From Legionella bononiensis (GTDB taxonomy: Bacteria; Pseudomonadota; Gammaproteobacteria; Legionellales; Legionellaceae), in assembly GCF_016786215.1 (NCBI RefSeq), contig NZ_JADOBG010000012.1, positions 1 through 64,000 of the forward strand: a stretch of 64,000 nt of DNA. The letters run 5' to 3'. Positions 49,280 to 59,670 of this stretch are shown here, one piece after another (the stretch's first letter is position 1; every line of letters starts with the position of its first letter). Position numbers and translations under genes: made by a program. Below the pieces are notes generated by a model. That model worked only from the letters and a program-made list of their open reading frames with translations. It was not told where the DNA came from and did not search any database.

Positions 49280-50656
49280 ATGAACATCAGTGTATTCGAT
49301 TTGTTTTCGATTGGAATTGGTCCTTCAAGTTCACATACTGTTGGTCCCATGTCTGCAGCCAATGCTTTTTTGGTATTATTGGAAGAACGCAACCTTTTTG
49401 AAAAAACACAAAGAATCAAGGTTGAATTATATGGATCTTTGGCTCTAACAGGTAAAGGTCATGGCACAGATAAAGCCATTCTGAACGGGCTTGAAAATAA
49501 AGCACCGGAAACTGTAAAACCGGAATCCATGATACCTCGCATGCATGAAATTCTGAATTCTCATACCCTTAATCTGGGCGGAAAGAAAAATATTTCATTT
49601 AATGAAGCGACTGATTTTTTATTTTTACAAAAGGAATTACTGCCCAAACACACTAATGGAATGCGGTTTTCAGCTTTTGATGAGCAGGGAAATCCATTAA
49701 TTAATCAGGTTTATTACTCAATTGGTGGTGGATTTATCACTACTGAAGAAGAATTTAATAAACCCGGCGAAGATACCGATCCACCACCCTACCCATTCTC
49801 CACAGCCGAACAGTTACTCAATTTATGTCAGTCCAACAACATGACCATAGCTGAATTAATGATGGCTAATGAAAAAACCTGGCGAAGTACTGAAGAAATT
49901 CAACAAGGAATTTTAGCTATTGCCAAAGTGATGGATGATTGCATCGCAAGTGGTTGCAAACATGATGGAATCTTACCCGGTGGTCTTAATTTAAAAAGAC
50001 GTGCTCCGGATCTCTATAAAAAACTCATGGATCAAAAGGGTGTCAAAAGTATCTTCGAACAATCAGATATTATGAACCACTTAAATCTCTACGCCATGGC
50101 AGTTAATGAAGAAAATGCCGCCGGAGGCCGTATAGTGACTGCGCCAACAAATGGTGCGGCAGGTATTATTCCAGCAGTTTTAAAATATTGTCAGCAGGCT
50201 CATGATAAAATGAGCAATGAAGACGTATACATTTATTTCCTCACTGCAGCAGCAATAGGCATACTTTATAAAATAGGTGCGTCAATATCTGGAGCGGAAG
50301 TTGGATGTCAGGGTGAGGTCGGTGTGGCTTCCTCAATGGCAGCAGCTGGCCTGACAGCAGTTCTGGGTGGTACTGTAGCCCAGGTTGAAAACGCCGCGGA
50401 AATTGCTATGGAGCATCATTTGGGCATGACCTGTGATCCTGTGATGGGTCTGGTTCAAATACCGTGTATTGAACGTAATGCTATGGGTTCAGTTAAAGCA
50501 GTTAATGCAACACGAATGGCTCTGATCGGGGATGGTCAGCATCAGATTTCATTAGATAAAGTAATTAAAACCATGAAGCAGACTGGCATGGACATGCAAA
50601 GCATTTATAAAGAAACGTCAATGGGCGGATTAGCGGTTAATTTGCCTGAATGCTGA
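49280..50656 (+). CDS. sdaA: L-serine dehydratase, iron-sulfur type
   Basis: Deaminates serine to pyruvate; serine is a main carbon source of Legionella. 458 residues: N-terminal beta domain ([20 protein letters not shown], substrate-binding SSSHT) and C-terminal alpha domain with the cluster Cys residues in [13 protein letters not shown] and [19 protein letters not shown], and [17 protein letters not shown] 49280 fits the family; the frame runs on to 49247 with unrelated residues. A strong hairpin at 50680-50714 follows. The gene is divergent from mip, so both promoters share about 200 bp. Confidence 0.95.
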   Translation: MNISVFDLFSIGIGPSSSHTVGPMSAANAFLVLLEERNLFEKTQRIKVELYGSLALTGKGHGTDKAILNGLENKAPETVKPESMIPRMHEILNSHTLNLGGKKNISFNEATDFLFLQKELLPKHTNGMRFSAFDEQGNPLINQVYYSIGGGFITTEEEFNKPGEDTDPPPYPFSTAEQLLNLCQSNNMTIAELMMANEKTWRSTEEIQQGILAIAKVMDDCIASGCKHDGILPGGLNLKRRAPDLYKKLMDQKGVKSIFEQSDIMNHLNLYAMAVNEENAAGGRIVTAPTNGAAGIIPAVLKYCQQAHDKMSNEDVYIYFLTAAAIGILYKIGASISGAEVGCQGEVGVASSMAAAGLTAVLGGTVAQVENAAEIAMEHHLGMTCDPVMGLVQIPCIERNAMGSVKAVNATRMALIGDGQHQISLDKVIKTMKQTGMDMQSIYKETSMGGLAVNLPEC

Positions 50657-50679
50657 TTACAGGTTAATCACCCATTATT

Positions 50680-50714
50680 GAAAACACAGACTGTCCCAAT
50701 AAGTCTGTGTTTTC
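50680..50714 (+). terminator. sdaA terminator
   Basis: GAAAACACAGACT (50680-50692) and AGTCTGTGTTTTC (50702-50714) are exact inverted copies with a 9-nt loop, and the right arm ends in a T-rich run. 23 nt after the sdaA stop. Confidence 0.85.
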
Positions 50715-50829
50715 ATCTGACTTACAGCATTTTTTAAATCATTTGAGCTACTAGTCAACACTCTTTAGGGATATTCTTTAAAACCAGTTTCCCCATTACA
50801 CACATGATAATTTCAGGTATTTATTGTCT

Positions 50830-52023
50830 TTACTCCCCGCAACAGGTCTCAACTCTCTTATTCAGAATGCTTCTAAGAATTAATAAAAACGACACTATCA
50901 TCCATAATCCGCCTAATACACTGATAAAACCAATCAAGGGATTATCACTGATCAATCCTGAACAAATTACTGAAAGTGTAGCCGTCACCATATTCAGAAA
51001 ACTCATCATAGCGGATCCACTGGCTTTGTCAGTAACCGAGTTTGACGCAATCAATGAACCACCCGCAAATAATAATCCACTGAATAAATACAAAGTTAAC
51101 GTGCTGGAGAAAAACCAGGCGACTGAAGAAGTAGTTACACAGGTGATCAAAAAGACCTGAGTCAATCCCAGAGCAGTGCCTAACATGCCTATCAAAACTA
51201 CTGTTCCAGCAGCAAACTGGTGTACCATTGAACGGGCAATCAATCCACCAGCGAGCATCCCGGCCATGTTAAATAGATTCCAATAACCGTACTCAGCAGG
51301 CGTTAATTGAAATAAATCGATGGCAATCTGTGGACCCGCTGCAGAAAAGCAATATCCGATTGCAGAACACAGACCGACTACTAATGAATAGATGACTAAT
51401 GTAGCTGATGATAAGGCTTCTTTATAACCATTCAGGATCACGTTCCAATTTAAATTTTGCGGGATTTTCAAGGTTTCGCTGAATATTCTGGTTCCATAGA
51501 GCATTATTAACCCATGACAGAGCAGCAGATAAAAACAATATTCCCAATGACTGTACTCTGTAATGATACCCCCCAGAATAACCGCTACTCCTATGCCTAA
51601 AGTAAAAGATAATATGGTATAGGCTGTTGCAGTTTTTCTTTGATTCACTGGAAGCCATTCATTAATTAACATAAAAGTACAGGCCAATCCACTTGCCGCC
51701 CCTAAAGCAGTGATCCATCGGCCGATGAGTAACACTATAAAAGAATGATGATTTAAACCAAGAAGGCACATGATAATGCCCAGGATATTGATCACCAGCC
51801 CCGTACGTAATGCTAAAATACGTCCAAACCGATTAGCCAATGGCCCATAAATTAATTGGCCGATCACATACCCCACCAGAAAAGCTGATACCATCCACTC
51901 CACTTCACCTTGCAGCAGACCAAACTGATGCTGAATATCAGGCAATGCTGGTGTAATTATTGTCGCAGAAAATGAAGCGATTGAAATATAGCTTAGTAAC
52001 CAGACCATATGAAAGTAGACCAT
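50830..52023 (-). CDS. MFS drug exporter, Bcr/CflA-like
   Basis: 397 residues with about twelve membrane segments. The antiporter motif A, GQLIYGPLANRFGRILALR, follows segment 2; SATIITPALPDIQHQFG before it is typical of drug:H+ antiporters of the Bcr/CflA type. ATG 52023 has CTGGAG 8 nt upstream. It is monocistronic and convergent with sdaA. The exported compound is unknown. The upstream side opens into the repeat tract at 52300-53240. Confidence 0.85.
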   Translation of the reverse strand: MVYFHMVWLLSYISIASFSATIITPALPDIQHQFGLLQGEVEWMVSAFLVGYVIGQLIYGPLANRFGRILALRTGLVINILGIIMCLLGLNHHSFIVLLIGRWITALGAASGLACTFMLINEWLPVNQRKTATAYTILSFTLGIGVAVILGGIITEYSHWEYCFYLLLCHGLIMLYGTRIFSETLKIPQNLNWNVILNGYKEALSSATLVIYSLVVGLCSAIGYCFSAAGPQIAIDLFQLTPAEYGYWNLFNMAGMLAGGLIARSMVHQFAAGTVVLIGMLGTALGLTQVFLITCVTTSSVAWFFSSTLTLYLFSGLLFAGGSLIASNSVTDKASGSAMMSFLNMVTATLSVICSGLISDNPLIGFISVLGGLWMIVSFLLILRSILNKRVETCCGE

Positions 52024-52309
52024 TGTAATTCTCCAGAAAGACTTAGGAGGCCATCACTTTGAGTACTGCAGAAGAGCGATAAAAGCTACTGTGAACACTC
52101 ATTACCACAGTTCACTTATGAAATAGCAGGAAACAGTATTACTCTCTATTATGCTCAATATATTTATAATGACCCTATATAGAGAGTTTAATAATTAATC
52201 ATTAATTAATAAATATAGGTAATCGTCATAATAAATTAACTTTTTGTTAACAATTGAAAGAGCAGAAGATAATAATTTACTTTTTTTAAAATCCATTAAT
52301 AGTTTATAA

Positions 52310-52690
52310 CCACAAACATCAGTCTCCACAACCCTACTCCCCCTTCGTAACACGTCACCATCCGTTAAAACGGAGGGTCCATTCTTTATCTTAACCACGA
52401 ATTTCTATGTGGAAATTTGTCCAATCTCTTAGGAATTTTAATCTCATCAGTCCCCACAACCCTACTCACCCTCAGTGAAAACGGAGGGTCCATTCTTTAT
52501 CTTAACCACGAATTTCTATGTGGAAATTTGTCCATCCTCTTAGGATTTTTAATCTCATTAGTCTCCACAACCCTACTCACCCTCCGTAACTCGTCACCCT
52601 CAGTGAAAACGGAGGGTCCATTCTTTATCTTAACCTCGAATTTCTATGTGGAAATTTGTCCAATCTCTTAGGAATTTTAATCTCATGTTC
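52310..52690. repeat. Tandem 111-128 bp repeat
   Basis: The block GGTCCATTCTTTATCTTAAC starts at 52376, 52487 and 52615, and each is followed by an ACGAATTTCTATGTGG-like block (CCTCGAATT in the third), GTCCAATCTC or GTCCATCCTC, and a TCTCATCAGTC/TCTCATTAGTC joint. Spacing is 111 and 128 bp, the longer one from an extra CGTAACTCGTCACC segment. A fourth, truncated copy is at 53198-53235. Each unit carries GTCACC/GGAGGGT pieces that reappear in the minisatellite. Confidence 0.8.
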
Positions 52691-52912
52691 CATTAAAAAA
52701 CTTCGAAAACGCCTTGATGTAGAACCTAAGTCACAAGAGGCTTACAAGTCTACTGACTTGTGTATCCTTTAATTGCTTCATTTTTAGGTTCCCGGACTCT
52801 TTTAATGAGATTTGATGTTATTCCAATATAATCCTTATTCTTCTTTTATTTGAAACATGTACAGATATGAATATTGTTCCATGTTTTTTCTCTCTGCTGA
52901 GCTTATCACTCC

Positions 52913-53203
52913 TGGACCCTCCGCCTTCGCGGAGGGTGACGAGAGTTGCGGAGGGTGACGAGAGTTGCGGAGGGTGACGAGAGTTGCGGAGGGTGACGAG
53001 AGTTGCGGAGGGTGACGAGAGTTGCGGAGGGTGACGGGAGTTGCGGGGGAGTTGCGGAGGGTGACGGGAGTTGCGGAGGGTGACGGGAGTTGCGGAGGGT
53101 GACGGGAATTGCGAAGGGTGACGGGAGTTGCGGAGAGTGATGGGGGCTTCAGTAATCCGTTACCCTCCGTAACTCGTCACCCTCCGCGAAGGCGGAGGGT
53201 CCA
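52913..53203. repeat. 19-bp minisatellite flanked by long inverted repeats
   Basis: Eleven units starting GAGTTGCGGAGGGTGACG at 52943, 52962, 52981, 53000, 53019, 53038 (a short 11-bp unit), 53049, 53068, 53087, 53106 and 53125. The early units end GA and the later ones GG. The array is flanked by 52913-52957 and 53161-53203, which are near-exact inverted copies (TGGACCCTCCGCCTTCGCGG at the left outer end). The units have no unique spacers. Confidence 0.85.
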
Positions 53204-53479
53204 TTCTTTATCTTAACCACGAATTTCTATTTAGAATCGGGAGTTGCGGAGGGTGACGAGGATTGAGGACAGAGCCGAGAGCTGCTGAGAGTAACGAGAG
53301 TTTCACAGTGTGACTGGGGATCGGATGGCATAGAAGAACGTTAAAGGATATGAGTGCATGAGTCTCGTCGAGGACAATGCCTTTACTGAGTGGACTATTT
53401 ACTTTGATAAACGCTTATTATTAGTATTCATTCAAAAGAATGAAGGTTTCCTCCGATCCAGTGATTTTCATATTTCTCT

Positions 53480-54697
53480 CTACAAAGTCACGTCCAAAGC
53501 ATCAGTCTTGGTATTAACCTCATCCATAATGAGCATTAACGTATCACGAATTTGATTTAAATCAGGGCGCTTCATTGCGTCTTTTTGAATTGTTTGCCCT
53601 ATCAATGAATTTAATTCTGATTGTTGCGAGGACAAATGAGGTTTAAAGAAATTAAGACTCAAATTCGAATGGCTAACATCTTGATTTAAGTCAAACCAAT
53701 CTTCCATTGTTCTACCCAAAGCATATACTTCAGTCTTATCTGTATAGGTATATGTACCGTCGCTACCAAATATCTCTACAGCTACCTGACCGAACGTTCC
53801 ACGAAAGGTATCTGTTATCGCGGTTTGCTTTTCATTCATTCGTAGCGCCACATCGAAATCAATCAGAGTTACGGTATTCGTTAAGTCATCATAAATGATG
53901 TTGGATAATTTAATATCACAATGAAGTATTCCTTTTTTATGTAATTCATTGAGTGCCGCAGTGACATAGACAAAGATCTCTATTTTTTTATTCAAATCAA
54001 GATGGAGCCATTGTGTTAGATCTTTACCATAAACATAAGGTTTGATTACATGTACAGTCTGGCTATTCTCATCAATAGAAACAGTAAACTGATTCACTGT
54101 TTTTAACAGTTCTATTTCAGCATCAATGTCGGAGACATATTTTTTATCACTAATTTCGTAGGATTTGATAATATGCCAGGCACCGGAATCCAAATCTTGC
54201 CCAAGCCTCATTACCATATTTTCTTTTTTATGAACTACAGCAGGATAAATGACAAAATAGTGATCACCAGAAGCTAAAATTTTATAATTAGTCTGAGATA
54301 TATTTTGATCAATACTCACCATAGTGACACCCAGTTTTTTTACCATTTCAATGACAGCAGAAACTCTGCCTTTGACCAATTCACTATTTGCTGTTTCAAT
54401 CAAACGTTCAGAAGTCAATTTAGTGCTTAGAAATTCGGGGACTCGAATTCGTGAGTCTTGTAATTCAGTCGCGTTCAGTATCTCAGAACACCGAGCGTCA
54501 AATTCTGTTTTATACTTTTTAACCGGTGAAAACTGTGGATTTCTCTTTCTTTTTTTTTCAAATTGTCCATTTGTTTGCTCAGAATGGTCCTGTTGTGAAT
54601 TTGAGATATCAGTTAATATTGATGAGTCGAATTTGGATTCCAATTTGAAATTTCCTGTCTTAAAGTATAAATGCATTCCATTATACACAAAGAGCAT
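53480..54697 (-). CDS. Eukaryotic-type Ser/Thr protein kinase, candidate effector
   Basis: 405 residues. Kinase motifs in order: Lys178 in WHIIKSYEI, Glu194 in DAEIELL, catalytic loop LHCDIKLSNII (HCD instead of HRD, with Asp261, Lys263, Asn266), LIDFDVA (DFD in place of DFG), GTFGQVAVE as the APE region, and TEVYALGR. The first 140 residues are unlike kinases and hold a basic cluster, KKRKR at 48-52 with KKYK at 60-63, resembling a nuclear localisation signal. No signal peptide. Legionella LegK effectors are kinases of this general kind. Start uncertain: ATG 54697 or 54676, neither with a good ribosome site. Confidence 0.8.
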   Translation of the reverse strand: MLFVYNGMHLYFKTGNFKLESKFDSSILTDISNSQQDHSEQTNGQFEKKRKRNPQFSPVKKYKTEFDARCSEILNATELQDSRIRVPEFLSTKLTSERLIETANSELVKGRVSAVIEMVKKLGVTMVSIDQNISQTNYKILASGDHYFVIYPAVVHKKENMVMRLGQDLDSGAWHIIKSYEISDKKYVSDIDAEIELLKTVNQFTVSIDENSQTVHVIKPYVYGKDLTQWLHLDLNKKIEIFVYVTAALNELHKKGILHCDIKLSNIIYDDLTNTVTLIDFDVALRMNEKQTAITDTFRGTFGQVAVEIFGSDGTYTYTDKTEVYALGRTMEDWFDLNQDVSHSNLSLNFFKPHLSSQQSELNSLIGQTIQKDAMKRPDLNQIRDTLMLIMDEVNTKTDALDVTL

Positions 54698-55006
54698 AAT
54701 TCAATCAATTCGACCCATTACCTACCATCCGCACCAAAGAATATTTAGTCTGCTTTATCAGTACTTCGTTACACAGGTTGTCTTTGAACGATACGTTATT
54801 CTATAAGCTTGCCAGCACTCGAATTCAAAACTATGAAAGTACTTCCTTTTTTCGACCTTATGATATGACCCTAAACTACTTGCCTTGAAAGCTGATCATT
54901 GATTAGACTCCAACTGATTATATAGGCGTCTGAGTCTGACAAGTTACCTTTAAAATTTCGACACAACCCTTTAATAATCCATCTACTCAATTAAGGATAT
55001 GACCTG
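54698..55006. other. Intergenic region between divergent kinase and PAS-LuxR genes
   Basis: About 309 bp, AT-rich, carrying the promoters of both genes. I see no repeat, RNA gene or clear operator. Confidence 0.45.
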
Positions 55007-55678
55007 ATGTTGATTCCTGAACTATCATTACTTGATCATCTCCCCGGCTATATTGGTTGGAAAGATTTAAATCGTCATTATCTAGGCGCAAACAAAGCGT
55101 TGCTGGAGCTTAAAGGTTTTAGTGATTTAGAAGATTTTAACGGTAAAACAGATGAGGAACTGTCACCCTGGTCAATTGAAGAAAATGAACTGTTCCATCA
55201 GCAAGATTTGTCTGTATTAAATGGCAAAAAAGTATCTACTGTGCATATGGATTCAAAAACTGGTGAAGTATACCTGTTAGAAAAAAATCCATTAACAGAC
55301 CCCAAAAATAACGTGACAGGGTTGATTTATTATTGTCGTCCTTGTTCTAAGGATGAAGTTTTTCAAATGTTAAGACAGTACGATGAAACACTGCAGTTAA
55401 GCGGTCACCATTACACACTGATTGACCATGAAAATAAATATGAATTAACAAACCGTGAGTATGAATGTGTTTTTTTATTAATACGAGGTAAATCCGCAAA
55501 AGAAATAGGCACTTTGCTTTCTCTATCAAAACGTACAGTAGAGTCTTACATAGAACACATTAAAAATAAAATGGATTGCAAGAATAAGGCTGAAATACTG
55601 GTAAAAGCAATGTTAAGTGGATATCACCATCACATCCCTGCGCGATTAAATCAGGCTACGATTATAAAATCACTTTAA
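55007..55678 (+). CDS. PAS-LuxR transcriptional regulator
   Basis: 223 residues. The N-terminal PAS-like sensor (about 1-110: LPGYIGWKDLNRHYLGANKA, DLEDFNGKTDEELSPW) is followed by a C-terminal LuxR/GerE helix-turn-helix (about 140-205: LTNREYECVFLLIRGKSAKE, LSLSKRTVESYIEHIKNKM). No phosphoreceiver domain, so it probably senses a ligand or redox state directly. AAGGA precedes the ATG. It lies 105 bp before a cyclic-nucleotide phosphodiesterase gene on the same strand; control of that gene is a reasonable guess. Confidence 0.88.
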   Translation: MLIPELSLLDHLPGYIGWKDLNRHYLGANKALLELKGFSDLEDFNGKTDEELSPWSIEENELFHQQDLSVLNGKKVSTVHMDSKTGEVYLLEKNPLTDPKNNVTGLIYYCRPCSKDEVFQMLRQYDETLQLSGHHYTLIDHENKYELTNREYECVFLLIRGKSAKEIGTLLSLSKRTVESYIEHIKNKMDCKNKAEILVKAMLSGYHHHIPARLNQATIIKSL

Positions 55679-55783
55679 TATCTTTTTCTGCCGATTTTTT
55701 TACCGTATAAATACGGTGATTGAAGTAGGCCTGAATCGTGTAGTATTTCACAAACTTACTCACATCAATTAAAGGATCTTAGC

Positions 55784-56767
55784 ATGCGTCAGTTTTTTAT
55801 AGCCATTTGTATTTTTGTGATGTCCAATGCAGCAAATTGTGCACCCGTCTTCGAAGTCGTCCCTCTTGGCGTCTATGGTGGTCTGAAAGATGGAAATTTA
55901 TCAGCGTATTTACTAAAGAATATCGAGAGTGAGAATTATACGGCTCTTGATGGGGGTACTTTGGTGAATGGGCTTGAAGCAGCAGTGGAGAAACAATCAG
56001 TACACAATAAAAATATTAAAGATTTGCTGCAAAAACATATTCCAGCGTACCTCATTTCTCACGCACATCTCGATCATGTTATGGGTCTTGTTATGGCGCA
56101 ACCGGAATTGCGAGAACAGCAGACGATTATGGCACGCGAAGAAACAATGCAGGCATTGCAAAACCATATTTTTAATTGGTCTGTTTGGGGCAATTTTGGA
56201 GATCGGGGAGAAATTCCGCACTTAAATTTGCAACATTATCAATCGATGCCATTACTGCAGTGGATGGCTATTCCAAATACCGATCTGCACGTAAAAACGT
56301 TCCCTTTGAGTCATAGTGGAATGCCATCAAGCGCATTTTTAATACGCTATAAAACTGAATATATTTTATATTTTGGTGATACTGGCCCGGATAGCATTGA
56401 AAAATCATCAAACATGGAGAATATTTGGAAAGAAATTGCACCACTCATTAGAAAAAAACAGCTTCATGCCATCATGCTGGAGTGTTCATTTATAAACGCT
56501 CAACCAGATGACAAATTATTTGGTCATTTAAAACCAAGCTTATTTATGTCTGAATTGCGACACCTAGCATCTATAGTTGATCCTCTAGACTTAAGAAACT
56601 CACTTAGAGGATTACCCGTTGTTGTTACTCACATCAAACCCAGATTGGGTGACTTTACAGGTTCCAAAGAAGATACAGTAAATCAGATTATGAACGAATT
56701 GTCGCAGGATAATGAAATTGGCGTTGAATTAATTAAACCGGAACAAGGTATGCTGTTACATCTATAA
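55784..56767 (+). CDS. Exported class II cyclic-nucleotide phosphodiesterase
   Basis: 327 residues. A signal peptide (cleavage probably near residue 19, NAANCAP) precedes a metallo-beta-lactamase-fold domain with the class II cAMP phosphodiesterase signature SHAHLDHVMGLVM (zinc-binding His-x-His-x-Asp-His). Later metal ligands lie in FPLSHSG, LYFGDTGPD and VVVTHIKP. This family includes periplasmic CpdP of Vibrio and yeast PDE1. It likely hydrolyses 3',5'-cAMP or cGMP outside the cytoplasm. AAGGA precedes the ATG. An inverted repeat at 56785-56845 follows. Confidence 0.87.
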   Translation: MRQFFIAICIFVMSNAANCAPVFEVVPLGVYGGLKDGNLSAYLLKNIESENYTALDGGTLVNGLEAAVEKQSVHNKNIKDLLQKHIPAYLISHAHLDHVMGLVMAQPELREQQTIMAREETMQALQNHIFNWSVWGNFGDRGEIPHLNLQHYQSMPLLQWMAIPNTDLHVKTFPLSHSGMPSSAFLIRYKTEYILYFGDTGPDSIEKSSNMENIWKEIAPLIRKKQLHAIMLECSFINAQPDDKLFGHLKPSLFMSELRHLASIVDPLDLRNSLRGLPVVVTHIKPRLGDFTGSKEDTVNQIMNELSQDNEIGVELIKPEQGMLLHL

Positions 56768-57351
56768 TTAAAGCAATTCATGATAGCCCCCTAGTGTGCA
56801 GAACCAGTCTTTATCAATCGTTTATGGTGTTGCACATTAGGGGCTGTTACGAAAAAGTCCGAATCAATTTGTTCCATTAGTATTATCAAAATACGTGTAA
56901 TGAAACATGGAGCAGCGCAACAGATATTATCAAACAGGATTACATCCCTATCCGATTAAAATACAAAATAGATAAAAGGTTTCGCTGTAGAAAATATACA
57001 AATCAGCAGACCTATTACTAAAACTTAAAAAAAACCACTTACTCCTTGCTTAAAAGTTCTCTAAGATATGTTTTCAGGCAATAGATATCAAACATAAATA
57101 TTAGACAATAGAAATTTTAGAATTTAAACCTTGCGCAAGATCAACATTTTTAGTATTGATTTATAGGACCTGCTAATATTTCAATGAGACACGGTACTGG
57201 GTAACGCCTCCATTTAGTTTTACTGGCTTAACCGAATAATGAACATCTGGGAGCATAAATTTAAACAAGATTCTGCTTGCTCACGCGCGGCTCAGGATCT
57301 CAACCAGTCAAATTCAATAAAAACAGCACTAGTGCCAGGCGTTAAAAATTA
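56768..57351. other. Intergenic region between the phosphodiesterase gene and tilS
   Basis: 584 bp with no gene. An inverted repeat, AGCCCCCTAGTGTGCA (56785-56800) against TGCACATTAGGGGCT (56831-56845), lies just after the phosphodiesterase stop and may end that transcript. The rest is AT-rich and featureless to me. Confidence 0.5.
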
Positions 57352-58644
57352 CTAATTCATCGATATCGACCAGGCTTCTGATGAATTGTTCGTAAAAAAT
57401 AAATCACTTATCGCATAGCCAATCACAGCGGCAAGCTGTCCATTGATATAAACAAGAGGAATGTTCTGTCTCAACCAGGGAGGAATCCCCCAATCCTGGA
57501 ATAGCTTTTTCAATTGTTTCGTTTGACCATGCCAAAAAAACAGCTCTCCACCCTGCCTGAATTGAATATGGATTTTTGCATCATTGGAAATTCTTATACC
57601 TTCCTGAGCTTTTTGTGCTAACAGACAGGAACCTGTATCACCACACCTTAAAGGTTGCGGAAAATCAGTCCACTCAATACATTCAGTCAGATGCATTTCT
57701 TTAGAAGGCACAATATAAAGTGAGTCTTTATAACGACGAATCTGTACGGCATCCCAACTAATTAAGGGCATAGCATCTTCACTTGCAAACACAGCTTCAT
57801 GGATCAAACGCTCAAAAGTCGCAGCAGCGGGCAATTGCACTTGATTTTTTTTTAACCAAACGCGTAATACATTGGAAAGACGCTCAACACTTAGCGATTT
57901 TAAAGATTCAATACACAACCGGGTTGATGGTGATAATAACTGCGAGCAATCCATTACAGCAAGTTCATCCAGATTCAAACGTGCCTGTTGGCAATGACTG
58001 GCTGCTCTGGCTATATTGCCCACTACTCCAGGCCATTTGGCAGCTAATGAAGGCATTATTTGTTGTCTTATAAAATTACGGGAATAATGTTCATCCTGAT
58101 TGCTTTCATCTTCTATCCAAGTTAATTCATAATGAGCCGCATACTGCTCGAGTTGTTTGCGAGAACAGGTTAATAATGGTCTGGACAATGCCCCGGAACC
58201 GAAACTACCAGACTCCATCATAGCCGCCAGCCCATCTACCCCAGCACCTCGAAACAACTGTAATAGAACAGTCTCGGCCTGATCATCCATATGATGACCT
58301 AAAAGCAAACAATCCCTATCCTTTAACAAGGAGTTAAAAACTTCATAGCGTGCATTTCTCGCTCCTTCTTCTATATTGGCAGAGCGATCAAATTCTACTG
58401 TTTTAGATATAAATGGAATACCGGCATGAGTACAAAAGGCCTCACAATGGCTTTGCCAGAATAAAGCATTGGGACTAATGCCATGATTAATGTGTACTGC
58501 CAGTAATTTATTGCGTAATGATGATTGAGAATAAAGCGCATGCAGTAAAACTGTAGAGTCCAGCCCACCACTAAACCCTACAATTAATTTCTTAAACTGC
58601 TCCAGATGGAAAACCCACCTGGAATTGAATAACGGCTTAGTCAC
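57352..58644 (-). CDS. tilS: tRNA(Ile)-lysidine synthase
   Basis: Modifies C34 of tRNA-Ile(CAU) to lysidine so that it reads AUA. 430 residues: PP-loop ATPase domain with [16 protein letters not shown] near residue 22, [25 protein letters not shown] and [10 protein letters not shown], then the TilS substrate-binding and C-terminal domains ([17 protein letters not shown] near the end). The start is GTG at 58644, overlapping the accA stop by 8 bp; both are on the minus strand and likely co-translated. Confidence 0.95.
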   Translation of the reverse strand: MTKPLFNSRWVFHLEQFKKLIVGFSGGLDSTVLLHALYSQSSLRNKLLAVHINHGISPNALFWQSHCEAFCTHAGIPFISKTVEFDRSANIEEGARNARYEVFNSLLKDRDCLLLGHHMDDQAETVLLQLFRGAGVDGLAAMMESGSFGSGALSRPLLTCSRKQLEQYAAHYELTWIEDESNQDEHYSRNFIRQQIMPSLAAKWPGVVGNIARAASHCQQARLNLDELAVMDCSQLLSPSTRLCIESLKSLSVERLSNVLRVWLKKNQVQLPAAATFERLIHEAVFASEDAMPLISWDAVQIRRYKDSLYIVPSKEMHLTECIEWTDFPQPLRCGDTGSCLLAQKAQEGIRISNDAKIHIQFRQGGELFFWHGQTKQLKKLFQDWGIPPWLRQNIPLVYINGQLAAVIGYAISDLFFTNNSSEAWSISMN

Positions 58645-59590
58645 ATGCCCCCATAGCCATAAACTTTTGATATCGCAATTCGATTAATTTATCCAAAGGA
58701 ATGCTCTTCAAAGCCTGGAGTTCATTGATGAGTACCTTTTTTAATCTTTTAGTCATATCATCAACATTGCGGTGCGCGCCACCTAATGGTTCTGGTATCA
58801 CCATATCAACCAATTTATTTTCATAAATTCGGTCTGCAGTAATCCCCATAGCACGAGCGGCCTCGCTCGCCTTGGCAGCGTCTTTCCATAAAATGGATGC
58901 GCAACCCTCAGGAGAAATTACAGAATAAATACCAAATTGAAGCATTAATACTTTATCTCCCACTCCGATAGCCAAAGCGCCACCGGATCCGGCTTCACCA
59001 GTTACTGTACAGATAATGGGAGTTTTCAGACGGGACATGGCAAACAGATTACGCGCGATTGCCTCAGATTGATTACGTTCCTCAGCGCCAATTCCCGGAT
59101 ACGCTCCAGCTGTATCAATAAATGTAAAGATTGGCATTTTAAATTTTTCAGCCATCTTCATCAGACGCAATGCTTTTCGATATTCCTCAGGTCGTGCCAT
59201 ACCAAAATTTCGATATACTTTTTCTTTGGTTCGCTTCCCTTTTTGATGACCTAACACCATTACAGGTTCATCATTCAATCGAGCTACACCGCCAATGATA
59301 GCGGGAGCAGAAGAATAACTGCGATCACCGTGCAGTTCCTGAAAATCCGTAAATATATGTTCAATATAATCTGTAGTCTGAGGTCTCAGTGGATGTCGCG
59401 CCATTTGTGCAACTTGCCAAGGCTCCAGATTGGAAAAAACATTAGCCGTTAACTCAGAGCATTTCGCTTCAAGACGGGCAATTTCTTCACTCAAATTAAC
59501 TTCATTATCACTACCAACCATGCGGAGTGCTTCAATTTTTTGATTCAACTCTTCAATTGGTTGCTCAAAATCCAAAAATTGTCGGCTCAT
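58637..59590 (-). CDS. accA: Acetyl-CoA carboxylase carboxyltransferase subunit alpha
   Basis: Part of the complex that makes malonyl-CoA for fatty acid synthesis. 317 residues: an N-terminal coiled helix ([20 protein letters not shown]), [59 protein letters not shown], and the oxyanion-hole [16 protein letters not shown]. Length and motifs match E. coli AccA. Overlaps tilS by 8 bp. Confidence 0.97.
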   Translation of the reverse strand: MSRQFLDFEQPIEELNQKIEALRMVGSDNEVNLSEEIARLEAKCSELTANVFSNLEPWQVAQMARHPLRPQTTDYIEHIFTDFQELHGDRSYSSAPAIIGGVARLNDEPVMVLGHQKGKRTKEKVYRNFGMARPEEYRKALRLMKMAEKFKMPIFTFIDTAGAYPGIGAEERNQSEAIARNLFAMSRLKTPIICTVTGEAGSGGALAIGVGDKVLMLQFGIYSVISPEGCASILWKDAAKASEAARAMGITADRIYENKLVDMVIPEPLGGAHRNVDDMTKRLKKVLINELQALKSIPLDKLIELRYQKFMAMGACD

Positions 59591-59670
59591 TGATTACTCT
59601 TTGTTGAATTAAATATCATGGTATATGATACTCTTAACCGTTAATTGACGCTAGATTCAAAACACTTCAT

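Larger units (their letters stand above)
52024..53479. other. Repeat-rich non-coding region
   Basis: 1.45 kb between the exporter and kinase genes with no convincing gene. It contains two repeat systems: three tandem copies of a 111-128 bp unit (52310-52690) and a 19-bp minisatellite (52943-53143) inside inverted repeats, plus one more partial long unit at 53162-53240. Open frames of 67 and 84 codons in it come from the repeats. Confidence 0.7.

Noticed and set aside
52195..52398. 67-codon minus-strand frame in the repeat tract
   Set aside because: Mostly repeat-derived sequence; similar translations would arise from each copy. No ribosome site seen.
52930..53145. CRISPR array
   Set aside because: Units are contiguous 19-mers with no unique spacers, and no cas genes are present.
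53358..53555. 65-codon plus-strand frame
   Set aside because: Overlaps the kinase 3' end, has no family, and is probably chance.
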